From SAR202 cluster bacterium AC-409-J13_OGT_754m (GTDB lineage: Bacteria > Chloroflexota > Dehalococcoidia > Lucifugimonadales > GCA-2712585): a DNA stretch of 64,000 nt. The notes beneath the pieces were generated by a model. It did not search any database. It saw only the letters and a program-made list of their open reading frames with translations, and had not been told where the DNA came from. Numbering within the stretch: position 1 is the first letter of the stretch; every line of letters starts with the position of its first letter. Below are positions 34,567 through 43,600 of the stretch, one piece after another. The translations under genes and the position numbers were made by a program. The stretch lies in the NCBI GenBank assembly GCA_009391235.1, contig VEXD01000002.1, positions 62,001 through 126,000 on the forward strand, in the 5' to 3' direction.

Positions 34567-36939
34567 ATGAATAACATGGAGGCTAGCAAATTTGAGAAAC
34601 TAAGATTTGTGGGTAGTCGTCCCATACGGCATGATGGTTTAGAAAAAGTTACAGGTCAGGCTCGTTATGGTGCAGATATAAGTTTCCCACAAATGCTTTA
34701 TGGAAAGATTCTCCGAAGCCCATATGCGCATGCCCGAATCAAATCCATAGATTTTAGCCGTGCCTTGGCCCTAGAAGGGGTACAAGCTGTAGTTACTTCG
34801 TCAGATTTCCCCAAACCTTGGCTTACTGATGAGACGGGAATTGATTCTAAATTAATAAATATCAAGTTTTCGAGTAATAACGTATTAGCCGGGGAGAAGG
34901 TGCTCTATAAAGGGCATGCTGTTGCTGGAGTGGCCGCCTCTAACGCGTATATAGCTGAGAAGGCTTTGGATTTGATAGATGTTTCCTATGAAATACTCCC
35001 ACCAATTTTGGATGTTATGCAGGCCATCAAAGTAAATGCTGGAATTATTCATGAGGGGATGTTCCCTTATCCTGAATCTGGGTTGATCGCTTCTGAGTTT
35101 AATAGCAGTCTAATAAGTAATTCTACATTGGATATGTCTAATCATCATCAAGGTGATGACAGTAAATATTCCAATATAGCAGGTTATTATATTCAGGAAA
35201 TCGGTGATATAGATAAGGGTTTCATGGACGCTGATGTAGTAGTGGAAAGAGAATACAATACTGGCTCTGTTCATCAAGGATATATAGAGCCACATAGTGC
35301 TACTGCAATATGGAATAGGGATGGGAAAGTCACCATTTGGTGCAGTTCTCAAGGACACTTTGGAATGCGGGACCAAACAGCTGAGGTCGTTGGTATTCCC
35401 GCTTCAGATATCAAGGTTATCCCTATGGAAATTGGTGGAGGATTTGGAGGAAAGACGACTGTTTATTTGGAACCTGTGGTAGCAATGCTATCTAAAAAGA
35501 CGGGTCGTCCAGTAAAAATCACAATGACGCGCCAAGAAGTATTTGAAGGAACGGGGCCAACGTTGGGATCATATATGAAGGTTAAGATTGGAGCCACAAA
35601 GGATGGGATGATTACGGCGGCGCAGGCTCTTTTGGCTTACGAAGCCGGGGCTTTCCCGGGCTCCCCCGTTAATATGGGTGCTCAATGCATTTTCGCTCCA
35701 TATGATATTCCCAATGGGAAGGTAGAGGGTTTTGATATATTGGTTAATAAACCAAAAGTTGCGGCTTATAGAGCACCTGGTGCTCCCGCGGCTGCGTTTG
35801 CCGGAGAAACAGTAATAGATGAACTCAGCTGTAAATTGAATATAGATCCTCTATTGTTCCGTCTCAAGAATAGTGCGAAAGAAGGGACTAGGCGTATTTC
35901 TGGACCTGTTTTTCCTAGGATTGGATTTCTGGAAACTGTAGAAGCCAGTAGAATTCATCCGCATTATTTATCTGATTTTGGCGGCCCCAACCGAGGACGT
36001 GGTGTAGCAGCAGGGTTTTGGTTTAATGGATCAGGTCCTTCCAGTGTTATAGTTAATGCTAATGCCGATGGGACGGTTAGTCTGATTGAAGGGTCTCCAG
36101 ATATTGGAGGTACCAGAGTAGCTGTTGCCATGCATGTGGCTGAAGTTTTAGGCATACCTATTGCTGATGTGCATCCGTCAATAGGAGACACTGATTCGAT
36201 TGGATTCACATCCATGACAGGTGGAAGCAGTGTTGCATTTAAAACGGGATGGGCTGCTTATCAGGCTGCACAGGATTTAAAAGCTCAAATGATTGAAAGG
36301 GCTTCTGACATATGGGATGTAGAAGCGGGCGAAGTTAATTTAAAGGATGGGAAATTCAACCATTCAACAAATCAAGATTTGCAAATGGATTTCAAAGAGC
36401 TAGCGGGCATGTTGAACGCTACTGGTGGCCCGATAGTTGGTAGGGCCGCTATTAATCCAGGTGGAGCAGGTGCAGCAATATCTGTACATATTGTGGACGT
36501 GGAAGTAGATCCTGAAACTGGCAAGTTAACCATTTTAAGGTACACCGTTGTACAGGACGTAGGGAAAGCTATCCACCCAGATTATGTAGAAGGTCAAATG
36601 CAGGGCGGAGCTGTACAGGGTATTGGCTGGGCATTAAATGAAGAATATATCTTTGATAAAGAAGGTGTTATAAAGAATCCTACATTTCTAGACTATCGGA
36701 TGCCTACCAGTCTAGATTTGCCGATGATAGACACTCATATTGTCGAAGTTAACAATCCAGGCCATCCATATGGTGTGCGTGGAGTGGGGGAGGTTCCTAT
36801 AGTGCCTCCCATGGCTGCTATTGCGAATGCTATTAACAGTGCAGTAGGAATTCGCATGAATACATTGCCAATGTCTCCTCCTGTTTTATTGGAAGCTTTA
36901 TGGGCCAATAATGGAGCAGGCAAGGTATATGGTGATTAA
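34567..36939 (+). CDS. molybdenum hydroxylase large subunit (xanthine dehydrogenase family, molybdopterin-binding)
   Basis: It binds the molybdenum cofactor and hydroxylates a carbon next to nitrogen or a carbonyl. R-H-D-G-L-E-K-V-T-G-Q-A-R-Y opens the protein. G-G-G-F-G-G-K is near residue 297, A-A-Y-R-A-P-G-A-P near 400, and the catalytic Glu in G-V-R-G-V-G-E-V-P near 740. The active-site loop is not the A-Y-x-C-S-F-R of true CO dehydrogenase, so CO oxidation is not supported. The likely substrate is an N-heterocycle or aldehyde. A MoaD-like gene follows directly. Confidence 0.92.
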   Translation: MNNMEASKFEKLRFVGSRPIRHDGLEKVTGQARYGADISFPQMLYGKILRSPYAHARIKSIDFSRALALEGVQAVVTSSDFPKPWLTDETGIDSKLINIKFSSNNVLAGEKVLYKGHAVAGVAASNAYIAEKALDLIDVSYEILPPILDVMQAIKVNAGIIHEGMFPYPESGLIASEFNSSLISNSTLDMSNHHQGDDSKYSNIAGYYIQEIGDIDKGFMDADVVVEREYNTGSVHQGYIEPHSATAIWNRDGKVTIWCSSQGHFGMRDQTAEVVGIPASDIKVIPMEIGGGFGGKTTVYLEPVVAMLSKKTGRPVKITMTRQEVFEGTGPTLGSYMKVKIGATKDGMITAAQALLAYEAGAFPGSPVNMGAQCIFAPYDIPNGKVEGFDILVNKPKVAAYRAPGAPAAAFAGETVIDELSCKLNIDPLLFRLKNSAKEGTRRISGPVFPRIGFLETVEASRIHPHYLSDFGGPNRGRGVAAGFWFNGSGPSSVIVNANADGTVSLIEGSPDIGGTRVAVAMHVAEVLGIPIADVHPSIGDTDSIGFTSMTGGSSVAFKTGWAAYQAAQDLKAQMIERASDIWDVEAGEVNLKDGKFNHSTNQDLQMDFKELAGMLNATGGPIVGRAAINPGGAGAAISVHIVDVEVDPETGKLTILRYTVVQDVGKAIHPDYVEGQMQGGAVQGIGWALNEEYIFDKEGVIKNPTFLDYRMPTSLDLPMIDTHIVEVNNPGHPYGVRGVGEVPIVPPMAAIANAINSAVGIRMNTLPMSPPVLLEALWANNGAGKVYGD

Positions 36940-37209
36940 ATGGCTAGGGTATTTATACCAACGATGCTTAGAGCTCTAGCGGATGGGAATGCGGAATTGA
37001 AGATTGAAGCAAGTAATGTTAGAGAAGCAGTTGATTTATTGGACGTAAAATTTCCAGGTTTCAAACTGCAGATTTTAGAAGATGGAAAATTGCGTTCAAA
37101 CATAGTAGTAGCTGTGGACGGAGAAACTAGCAGGCTTGGTCTTCTGGAAAAACTACATACTGATTCTGAAGTTCATTTTATCCCAGCTATAGGTGGTGGG
37201 GCACAATAG
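36940..37209 (+). CDS. MoaD/ThiS-family ubiquitin-like protein with C-terminal extension
   Basis: An 89-aa beta-grasp protein (I-P-T-M-L-R-A-L-A-D-G, A-V-D-G-E, V-H-F-I-P-A-I-G-G-G). It ends G-G-G-A-Q, so the Gly-Gly used for thiocarboxylate formation is not at the very end. It starts at the base after the large-subunit stop, so it is cotranscribed with the molybdenum hydroxylase. It may serve molybdopterin or sulfur delivery for that enzyme, or work as an alternative sulfur carrier needing trimming. I cannot decide between these from sequence. Confidence 0.8.
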   Translation: MARVFIPTMLRALADGNAELKIEASNVREAVDLLDVKFPGFKLQILEDGKLRSNIVVAVDGETSRLGLLEKLHTDSEVHFIPAIGGGAQ

Positions 37210-37281
37210 AACAAGTTGAGATTATAAATTTTCCTTGCCCGTGTTAGATATTGTTTAGAATGCTATATCGGTTGTTTGTGA

Positions 37282-38400
37282 CTATTCAATATGATACAAG
37301 CGAGCGCAGTTCTCACCAGCTATCAGTCTTTTTTCTCTTTCTGGTATGCCATTTAGTATTTCATCAACAATCTCTCTAGATTTTGGAAATGTTGATTCAG
37401 CGTGCGGGTAGTCCGAGCCCCAAACAAGCGTTTCAACTCCTACGTGGTTTCGTAATTCGATTCCAAGTGCGTCTTCTTGGAAGCTTATAAACATATTCTG
37501 CCGAAAAAAATCGCTTGGCATCATGTTTTTATCGAAACGCATACCATCGAAGCGTACGGGTCTTTCTTTATAAACGGTGTCCATTCGTTGCAAAAAATAC
37601 GGAGCCCAAGATATTTCGAACTCTACAATTCCTATTTTTAGGTTAGGGTGTCTTTCGAATACTCTGGAGTAAATGAGGGCGGCTACGTTATCTTTCATGT
37701 GATATTCCTGGTTGGTGAATTCGACCAATCCCTTTCCTTCACCGTGGGTGGGGATGTCACTAGGGCTCCACCTTGAAGTGCCTATATGGATACTTAGTGG
37801 CACATCTAGTTCGGAAGCGGACGCCCACAAAGGTTCATACATTGGACTGTCGTAACGCCCGAATAATGGTCGTTGAGGAATCATAGCTCCCACCAAACCC
37901 ATTTTCTTTGTCCTTCTCATTTCATTGACGGCGTCTCCAACGCTGTCAACATTTATCATTGCGATACCCTTTAGCCTTTTAGGATAGTGAGCGCAAAAAT
38001 CTGCTAGCCAATCGTTATATGCCCTGAAAATAGCGGATAATAAGTCAGTAGATGGTATAACCCAGACAGTTAATCCCATAGAAGGGTACAGTATCCCGGC
38101 GTGAACTGTATCGATGTCTAAGTCCTTAACATGTTCATGCGGATCCATTCCTCCTAGCCTTACGTCTTCATATGTTCCTTCAGTTACTATGGTTTCTGGT
38201 GCGTCAAATCGCCTTCCAGCTTGCGTATTGGATCCAATAATTCCAAATTTTATATTTCCGTCTGCGTACCATTGATCATTCCCCCCTTCCCTTACGACCC
38301 TAGGTGCTCTGTCTCTGTATTCGGGGTCAATTCTATCTGTCCATAGGTTAGGTGGTTCCATGACGTGTGAATCTGATGAGATCAGTTTATACATAGACAT
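37282..38400 (-). CDS. amidohydrolase family 2 metal-dependent hydrolase
   Basis: It is a TIM-barrel hydrolase or decarboxylase of the ACMSD-like amidohydrolase-2 group. S-S-D-S-H-V-M-E-P-P near the N-terminus supplies a metal-site segment. S-I-H-I-G-T appears in the middle and the C-terminal W-G-S-D-Y-P-H-A-E-S-T-F-P motif contains the catalytic Asp. Such proteins are common in degraders of aromatic and cyclic compounds. I chose the ATG at 38400, behind GGAGGAG; the ATG at 38424 would put that site inside the gene. Confidence 0.86.
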   Translation of the reverse strand: MSMYKLISSDSHVMEPPNLWTDRIDPEYRDRAPRVVREGGNDQWYADGNIKFGIIGSNTQAGRRFDAPETIVTEGTYEDVRLGGMDPHEHVKDLDIDTVHAGILYPSMGLTVWVIPSTDLLSAIFRAYNDWLADFCAHYPKRLKGIAMINVDSVGDAVNEMRRTKKMGLVGAMIPQRPLFGRYDSPMYEPLWASASELDVPLSIHIGTSRWSPSDIPTHGEGKGLVEFTNQEYHMKDNVAALIYSRVFERHPNLKIGIVEFEISWAPYFLQRMDTVYKERPVRFDGMRFDKNMMPSDFFRQNMFISFQEDALGIELRNHVGVETLVWGSDYPHAESTFPKSREIVDEILNGIPEREKRLIAGENCARLYHIE

Positions 38401-38487
38401 TGTTATACCGTCTCCTCCTAGCATCCAACAGGCTAATATTTGTTCACGATTATGTGATTCTATCGATTGCGTGTCAATTGAAGCTTA

Positions 38488-39738
38488 TTATTTTACAAGT
38501 GATCCAGACTTGAAAACTGCGGCTACTTTGGATAGGTTCTTTATATCCTGAATAGGATTTCCATCTAAGATTAATACGTCCGCTTCTTTCCCTGCCTCTA
38601 ATGTGCCAACTAGGTTGGAGACTCCTGTTGAAGCGGCTGCATCCTTAGTAGCAGATATAATCCCTTGATGATTACTCATGCCTAAGCTAGTCAGAGCCTC
38701 AACTTCTCGTTGGAATTCCCCAAGTGGATAATTCCCCCACCCGCTATCTGAACCGGCAGCAAATTTCACTCCTAATTCGATCATTCGGTTACATGCATCG
38801 TGGTGGATGTCTCTTCTACGCATGGCTGCATCCAGTCTCTCTTGTTCTTCTGCTGTGAGTTTTCGTGTGCGCTGGATTGCTTCCAACAAAAATATCCTTG
38901 CTAGTCCTACGTGCAGCGTTAGATTTACCCAAGCACCCTTCTTTGCGATTTTCTCCGCAACAGCTTGATCGAACTTATAAGTTCCATCGGGCTGGAAATA
39001 AGTACAATGAATTATCATATCCGCTCCGGCTTCAAGAGCACTGTTTATACCTGCTGTTGCCTGGCAATGAGCGGCTACTGGTTTATTGAACTTGTGTGAT
39101 TCCCATGCTAAAGCATTAAGTTCATCGTCATTAAAAGCAGGAAGATAAGGGAAAGTGTTTTCCGTACCTCCCCCGTTAACCATTACCTTAATGAAATCCG
39201 CCCTTTCTTTAACGAGTTGCCGTACGGCTGCCCGTACACCTTCGATTCCGTCGGCCTCACCTCCCATCATCCAGCAATGACCTCCAGTCACGGTAATTGG
39301 GCGTCCACTTAAAAGCATTCGTGGGCCATTAACAAAACCATTTTCTATTCCCTCTTTTAATGAGAAGCTGGTGCGATCTTTCGCTCCATTATCCCTGGCC
39401 GTTGTTACTCCACTTTCCAAATGAGATGCTGCATTTTTTACAGACTGAAGCAAGATAAAGTCATTATGGTTGGCATATACTTCCTCTGGGGAACTTCCAT
39501 CACCCGGCATGTTCATATGAGTATGGACATCCACTAGTCCAGGCATAATAGTCTTGTGAGGAAATTCAAAGACGGTCGGATTCAATCCTTCCGGGAATTG
39601 CAGATCTTTGGCCGGTCCTACCCATTTAATTGTAGTTCCTGAAATGATTACTGCTGCTTCCTCGATAGGGGGGCCTCCATTACTGTCGATGAGTAGGCCT
39701 CCCTTTATTACTTTCATATCCTCGTTTCCCTGTTTCAT
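38488..39738 (-). CDS. amidohydrolase family 1 (imidazolonepropionase/prolidase-like)
   Basis: A metal-dependent hydrolase of the urease/amidohydrolase superfamily. The beta-sandwich strand M-P-G-L-V-D-V-H-T-H-M-N holds the HxH metal site near residue 70. Further ligands are V-A-A-H-C-Q-A, I-H-C-T and G-S-D-S-G-W. E-A-G-K-E-A-D-V-L-I-L-D closes the fold. It probably opens a lactam or cyclic amide or cleaves dipeptides. The ATG has AAGGAG at ideal spacing. It lies 87 bp upstream of the other amidohydrolase in the same direction. Confidence 0.88.
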   Translation of the reverse strand: MKQGNEDMKVIKGGLLIDSNGGPPIEEAAVIISGTTIKWVGPAKDLQFPEGLNPTVFEFPHKTIMPGLVDVHTHMNMPGDGSSPEEVYANHNDFILLQSVKNAASHLESGVTTARDNGAKDRTSFSLKEGIENGFVNGPRMLLSGRPITVTGGHCWMMGGEADGIEGVRAAVRQLVKERADFIKVMVNGGGTENTFPYLPAFNDDELNALAWESHKFNKPVAAHCQATAGINSALEAGADMIIHCTYFQPDGTYKFDQAVAEKIAKKGAWVNLTLHVGLARIFLLEAIQRTRKLTAEEQERLDAAMRRRDIHHDACNRMIELGVKFAAGSDSGWGNYPLGEFQREVEALTSLGMSNHQGIISATKDAAASTGVSNLVGTLEAGKEADVLILDGNPIQDIKNLSKVAAVFKSGSLVK

Positions 39739-39791
39739 ATATTTCTCCTTAACCTTGTACTATTCAGATATCAAAGTGGTCCGAAGCGGGT

Positions 39792-40619
39792 TCAAGCCTT
39801 AAATGCATTCGAAAAGAAAGTTACTATGGGTCGTGCGGCTGTTTCTCCTAGGTCGTATGTGGCATGACCTATCCCCTTAAACGTATGCAAGGAGTAGTCA
39901 GCTCCCCATCGATCAAGGATTTTCGATAGAGCTATAGGGTTCTCTAAATACAGCATGTTTTCATCTTCATCTCCATGTACGAAAAGGACTTTTGGCAATA
40001 AATCAATTGCCTTTCCAGGATATTCTTTTGCTAGTATTTGAGTACGCCTGATGGGATCGTTATATGATAATGTCTGGATAGCCGTTTCATCAGAGGTGGA
40101 TGCGGGAATTCCGTAGGCTCTGAGAAGAGGTCCTTTGAATTTCCTGTTTCGGATTACACTTTCGTAAGATAGTGTAGCTTGTTGTAAAACCACGGCATTA
40201 ACTTTGCCTAGCAGTGGCCCAGTGACAGTGTTCCAAATTACTGCTCCTCCTAGACCACCCCCCATGAAACCTATTTTACCTTGGTTTATGCTAGGGTGTT
40301 GAGCTAGAGAATCGAACAACATTGCGTTGGCCGTCACAGCCGAAGGTCGTCCCCAATGATTTCCAGTTGCATGTGAACCTGATACGGCGAAGCCATGTTG
40401 GTTAAGAAAATCCAAGAAAAGCTGTTTCTGCTTTTCGACTAGCCAATCCGCTTCACCATTTTTTACATAACCTCTATTGCCATGGCACTGTATCACGCAT
40501 GGTATAGGCGGATTATCCAGATGGAAGGAACTTGGAGTACGCAAATAGCACCATTGACCTCCAGCTTTGAAATAAACGGTTTGTGCACCATTTTTGAGCT
40601 TGCAAGGAATGTTTACCAT
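39792..40619 (-). CDS. alpha/beta-hydrolase fold protein lacking the nucleophile serine
   Basis: The fold is recognisable from the C-H-G-N-R-G oxyanion-loop region, the nucleophile-elbow strand I-G-F-M-G-G-G-L-G-G, a late acid strand V-L-F-V-H-G-D-E-D-E and G-I-G-H-A-T. The elbow should read G-x-S-x-G, but residue 122 is Gly, so the classical Ser nucleophile is absent while the Asp and His regions remain. It may be inactive, or a binding or chaperone-like homologue. It is 53 bp downstream of the amidohydrolase start and 25 bp from the cupredoxin gene, all on the same strand. Confidence 0.75.
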   Translation of the reverse strand: MVNIPCKLKNGAQTVYFKAGGQWCYLRTPSSFHLDNPPIPCVIQCHGNRGYVKNGEADWLVEKQKQLFLDFLNQHGFAVSGSHATGNHWGRPSAVTANAMLFDSLAQHPSINQGKIGFMGGGLGGAVIWNTVTGPLLGKVNAVVLQQATLSYESVIRNRKFKGPLLRAYGIPASTSDETAIQTLSYNDPIRRTQILAKEYPGKAIDLLPKVLFVHGDEDENMLYLENPIALSKILDRWGADYSLHTFKGIGHATYDLGETAARPIVTFFSNAFKA

Positions 40620-40644
40620 AATGCCCCTCTAGTTGTTACGATAT

Positions 40645-41100
40645 TTATTCGACGTAGAATTGACCGTACATTCCAGACTGATAGTGTGCTGCCACATTGC
40701 AAAAAATGACGTATTTACCTGGGCTCATATTTAGTGAAAGGGAGTAGGTGCTAGAAGGGCCCAAATTCTCTTGTGGGATTCTTCCCAGAATTTCCCCAAC
40801 GGTCTGTTCATTCACCTTGGCTTCAAATGAGTTCACTTCTAAAGAATCTGCCGTCAGGTTAGTTTTGACTACAATGAAATCGTGGTTTAATAGGCCCTTA
40901 TTTTCTACTTGAAATGCAATTGTTCCTGCCTTAGCTGGTGAATTGGAGGACCCGCGGTCAAGAAATGATAAAGAATATTCCTCTAACTTCACCCTGGCTG
41001 TGCTTTCATTATTTGCAGATGATGAATCGTCTCCTCCGCAGCTACTGGATACAATTGCGAGGCACATCAACACTGACAATATTAAGATATTACGATTCAT
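40645..41100 (-). CDS. cupredoxin-like lipoprotein (type 1 copper)
   Basis: The lipoprotein signal ends at Cys21 in S-S-S-C-G-G-D, followed by a Ser/Asn linker and a plastocyanin-type domain. Copper ligands are visible: His in L-N-H-D-F, then Cys in I-F-C-N-V, His in A-A-H-Y and Met in S-G-M-Y-G. It is a membrane-anchored electron carrier outside the cytoplasm. No partner oxidase is nearby. Confidence 0.88.
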   Translation of the reverse strand: MNRNILILSVLMCLAIVSSSCGGDDSSSANNESTARVKLEEYSLSFLDRGSSNSPAKAGTIAFQVENKGLLNHDFIVVKTNLTADSLEVNSFEAKVNEQTVGEILGRIPQENLGPSSTYSLSLNMSPGKYVIFCNVAAHYQSGMYGQFYVE

Positions 41101-41192
41101 TTGGGCACTCCTTTTAGCAGTTGCATCTATTATACATGTTGGTGTAGTAGTTGACCAAAAGGTATAGAAATAGTGCTAATATGTAGAATGCA

Positions 41193-42485
41193 GTGCAATT
41201 TGGCGACGTTAATTTTAGTTCAGCCAGTTTAATGTCGGGGACCATTAAGGATATTAAGAGAAATTTGAAGAAGCATAATCAGGACAGGGGATTCATATTA
41301 TCAATTCTTGCTTTGGGTCATGGTGTATCGCACTGGATAGACCAAAGCTTTCCAGTCCTTCTCCCTACTATAGCTTCGTCTCTAGGGTTAGGAACTTTCC
41401 AGATTGGAATTATTGCTTGGGTAAGACAGATTGGCTTTGGTGTTGGAAGTATTCCTGGTTTGCTAGTAGATATGTTGCGAAAATATTGGGGAATTATGCT
41501 TGCAGGATGTTTAGTTTGGACATCCATTTCTTACGTTCTGGTTGGAGCCTCCTTTTCATATTACATGTTGATAGTTACAATATTTTTTGCTTCTTTACCC
41601 GGAGCATTGTGGCATCTACCTGCTGCTGCCTCTCTATCTCGGAGATTTCCTGACAAACGCGGCTTTGCGTTGTCTATACATGGTTTGGGCGGGAATATAG
41701 GTAATGCAATTGGACCCTTTACGGTTGGTATTTTACTTAGTGTATTAGCTTGGAGAGGCATATTACTGGTACAGGCATTGCCAATTTTGTTGGTAGCTAT
41801 AATTATCAAAGTATTCCTGAAAGATTTGGGCATGGACAGTGGGAAAAAGGATACATTTTCTCTACGCGGTCAAATACAAGCTTTCTACACCGTATTGCGG
41901 AATAACAGGGTGATGGGATTGACTGGCGTAGGAGTCATTAGAGAGATGGCATTAAGCTCTATGTTTCTGTGGACTCCGTTTTATTTAACTGAGCAGATTG
42001 GCATGGGGTCTTTCCAGTTAGGAATCCATATGGGTCTCCTAACTGGGATGGGTATAATTTCCACACCATTTCTGGGAAGCATGTCTGATAAATATGGTCG
42101 GAAAATCATACTTATCCCAGGGTTTATAATTAGTGGTATTCTTATGGCGCTCACCGTCGCAGCTGGAAATGGAGTTTGGCTAACCGTGGTAATTTGCGCG
42201 CTTGGTCTCTTTTCTTTCTCATTACATCAAGTAATAATGGCTGCTGTTTTGGACTATGTACGTGAAGGAACAGAAGCTACTACTGTTAGTGTTATGTTCG
42301 GAGTAGGTGGAATATTGAGTGCATTTTCAGCTTTGATAACAGCAGCAATAGTTGATTCTTTCGGCATTGAATACGTTTACTATTATCAAGCAGTTTTGAC
42401 AGGATTAGCATTATTGCTTTTACTCGTTATACCAATGAATGTTAGTAATTATAATCCTTACAGGCACCAAATTGAGGAACCTTAG
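41193..42485 (+). CDS. major facilitator superfamily transporter
   Basis: The protein has twelve predicted membrane segments. The MFS loop 2-3 region has L-L-V-D-M-L-R-K, and a second-half copy of the motif reads G-S-M-S-D-K-Y-G-R-K-I-I. S-H-W-I-D-Q-S-F-P at the first helix resembles nitrate/oxalate-type and other organic-anion MFS members. The substrate is unknown; the catabolic setting suggests uptake of an organic acid. The start is uncertain: GTG at 41193 or ATG at 41232, neither with a clear ribosome-binding site. Confidence 0.85.
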   Translation: MQFGDVNFSSASLMSGTIKDIKRNLKKHNQDRGFILSILALGHGVSHWIDQSFPVLLPTIASSLGLGTFQIGIIAWVRQIGFGVGSIPGLLVDMLRKYWGIMLAGCLVWTSISYVLVGASFSYYMLIVTIFFASLPGALWHLPAAASLSRRFPDKRGFALSIHGLGGNIGNAIGPFTVGILLSVLAWRGILLVQALPILLVAIIIKVFLKDLGMDSGKKDTFSLRGQIQAFYTVLRNNRVMGLTGVGVIREMALSSMFLWTPFYLTEQIGMGSFQLGIHMGLLTGMGIISTPFLGSMSDKYGRKIILIPGFIISGILMALTVAAGNGVWLTVVICALGLFSFSLHQVIMAAVLDYVREGTEATTVSVMFGVGGILSAFSALITAAIVDSFGIEYVYYYQAVLTGLALLLLLVIPMNVSNYNPYRHQIEEP

Positions 42486-42528
42486 TAGATCGAGATAAGG
42501 TGTTTTTAGAAAGTTTATATTGGTGTTT

Positions 42529-43449
42529 ATGAGTGTAATTTTCCAACCAGTTGATTGGGCAACCCTCGCAATAGTGAGTGCAGCCCTATTTGGCACAGTC
42601 AGCATCGTAGACAAATTCATTATCGAACGACAGGTGCAAGACGTAAGAACGTTCATACTGATCATTGGTATTCAAGCGTGGATACTTGGCCTGATCATCC
42701 TGTTAAATCAACCTATAGAAACAGGTACATCTTTTGGGTCGGTAATGCTGGCGATAGCAGCCGGTTTGACGGAGAGTGGCGGGCTTATTCTCATGTTCTA
42801 TGCTCTTCGCACCGATGAGGTTTCAAGAGCTGTTTCAGTAACCCAAACCTTTCCTATATTTGTTGCAATACTGGCAGTCCTTTTCCTAAATGAAACACTT
42901 GGGACATTGGAATGGATGGCCATAGTGGTAACAGTTTTAGGAGCCGTAATATTATCGACACGACGCACATCCGAGGGAAACCTGTTACTAACTCGCTCCT
43001 TCTTGCTGCTGATACTAGCAAGCGTAGCTATGGCCTTATCCCGTATTCTGGCTAAGGAAGCCCTAACCGAACTTTCTTCCTGGAATATGCTAGGTATATT
43101 CCTAATCAGTCTTACCCCAGGCTTTCTTGTTGTCTGTTGTCGGCGCACTACTATTAGAGAAGCATATCAAATCGTAAAGAGGCCAATAACCTTTTCTTTT
43201 TTTATAGGTGACTCAGCTATAGCCATAGGGGCTCTATGGGTCCAGTTCGCTGCCTTCGCAGCAGGACCTGTTTCTCTCGTATCTGCCTTAGTAGCCACTA
43301 GACCCTTCTTCATTTTCATGTACACTATTCTCTTAAGTCAATTTATGCCCCGTTTCCTTTCAGAGCCACTGAACCCCCGTATTCTCGTAGTTAAATTTCT
43401 CGCGATCGCCATGATAGTAGGTGGTAGCAGTCGTATACTTATGAACTAA
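42529..43449 (+). CDS. EamA/DMT-family transporter
   Basis: It has ten hydrophobic segments in two five-helix repeats, as in the drug/metabolite transporter superfamily. The end of the first repeat shows the typical F-L-N-E-T-L-G-T-L-E-W-M-A-I-V-V-T-V-L-G-A-V. It probably exports or imports a small metabolite. The ATG at 42529 is preferred to the TTG nine bases earlier. Its G+C is a little higher than its neighbours. Confidence 0.85.
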   Translation: MSVIFQPVDWATLAIVSAALFGTVSIVDKFIIERQVQDVRTFILIIGIQAWILGLIILLNQPIETGTSFGSVMLAIAAGLTESGGLILMFYALRTDEVSRAVSVTQTFPIFVAILAVLFLNETLGTLEWMAIVVTVLGAVILSTRRTSEGNLLLTRSFLLLILASVAMALSRILAKEALTELSSWNMLGIFLISLTPGFLVVCCRRTTIREAYQIVKRPITFSFFIGDSAIAIGALWVQFAAFAAGPVSLVSALVATRPFFIFMYTILLSQFMPRFLSEPLNPRILVVKFLAIAMIVGGSSRILMN

Positions 43450-43600
43450 CGTGAAATTTAATGCATTATAGCTGAGACAAAATGCTTGCAATAACTTTGG
43501 GGTTAGAGAAGCATTGACATTATAGACTTCTGTTACAGGCCCTTGTTTACTAATGGTCAAGGGTCATTTGGGGTCGAAGTTTAAGGTGCAAACAGTACTT

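Noticed and set aside
34567-36939. Aerobic CO dehydrogenase large subunit
   Set aside because: The active-site loop reads A-A-Y-R-A-P-G, not the Cys-containing loop of true CoxL, so only the broader molybdenum hydroxylase family is called.
42868-42886. 19-nt exact match to sequence near 447-465
   Set aside because: It lies within a transporter coding sequence, does not extend on either side, and a single match of this size may be chance.
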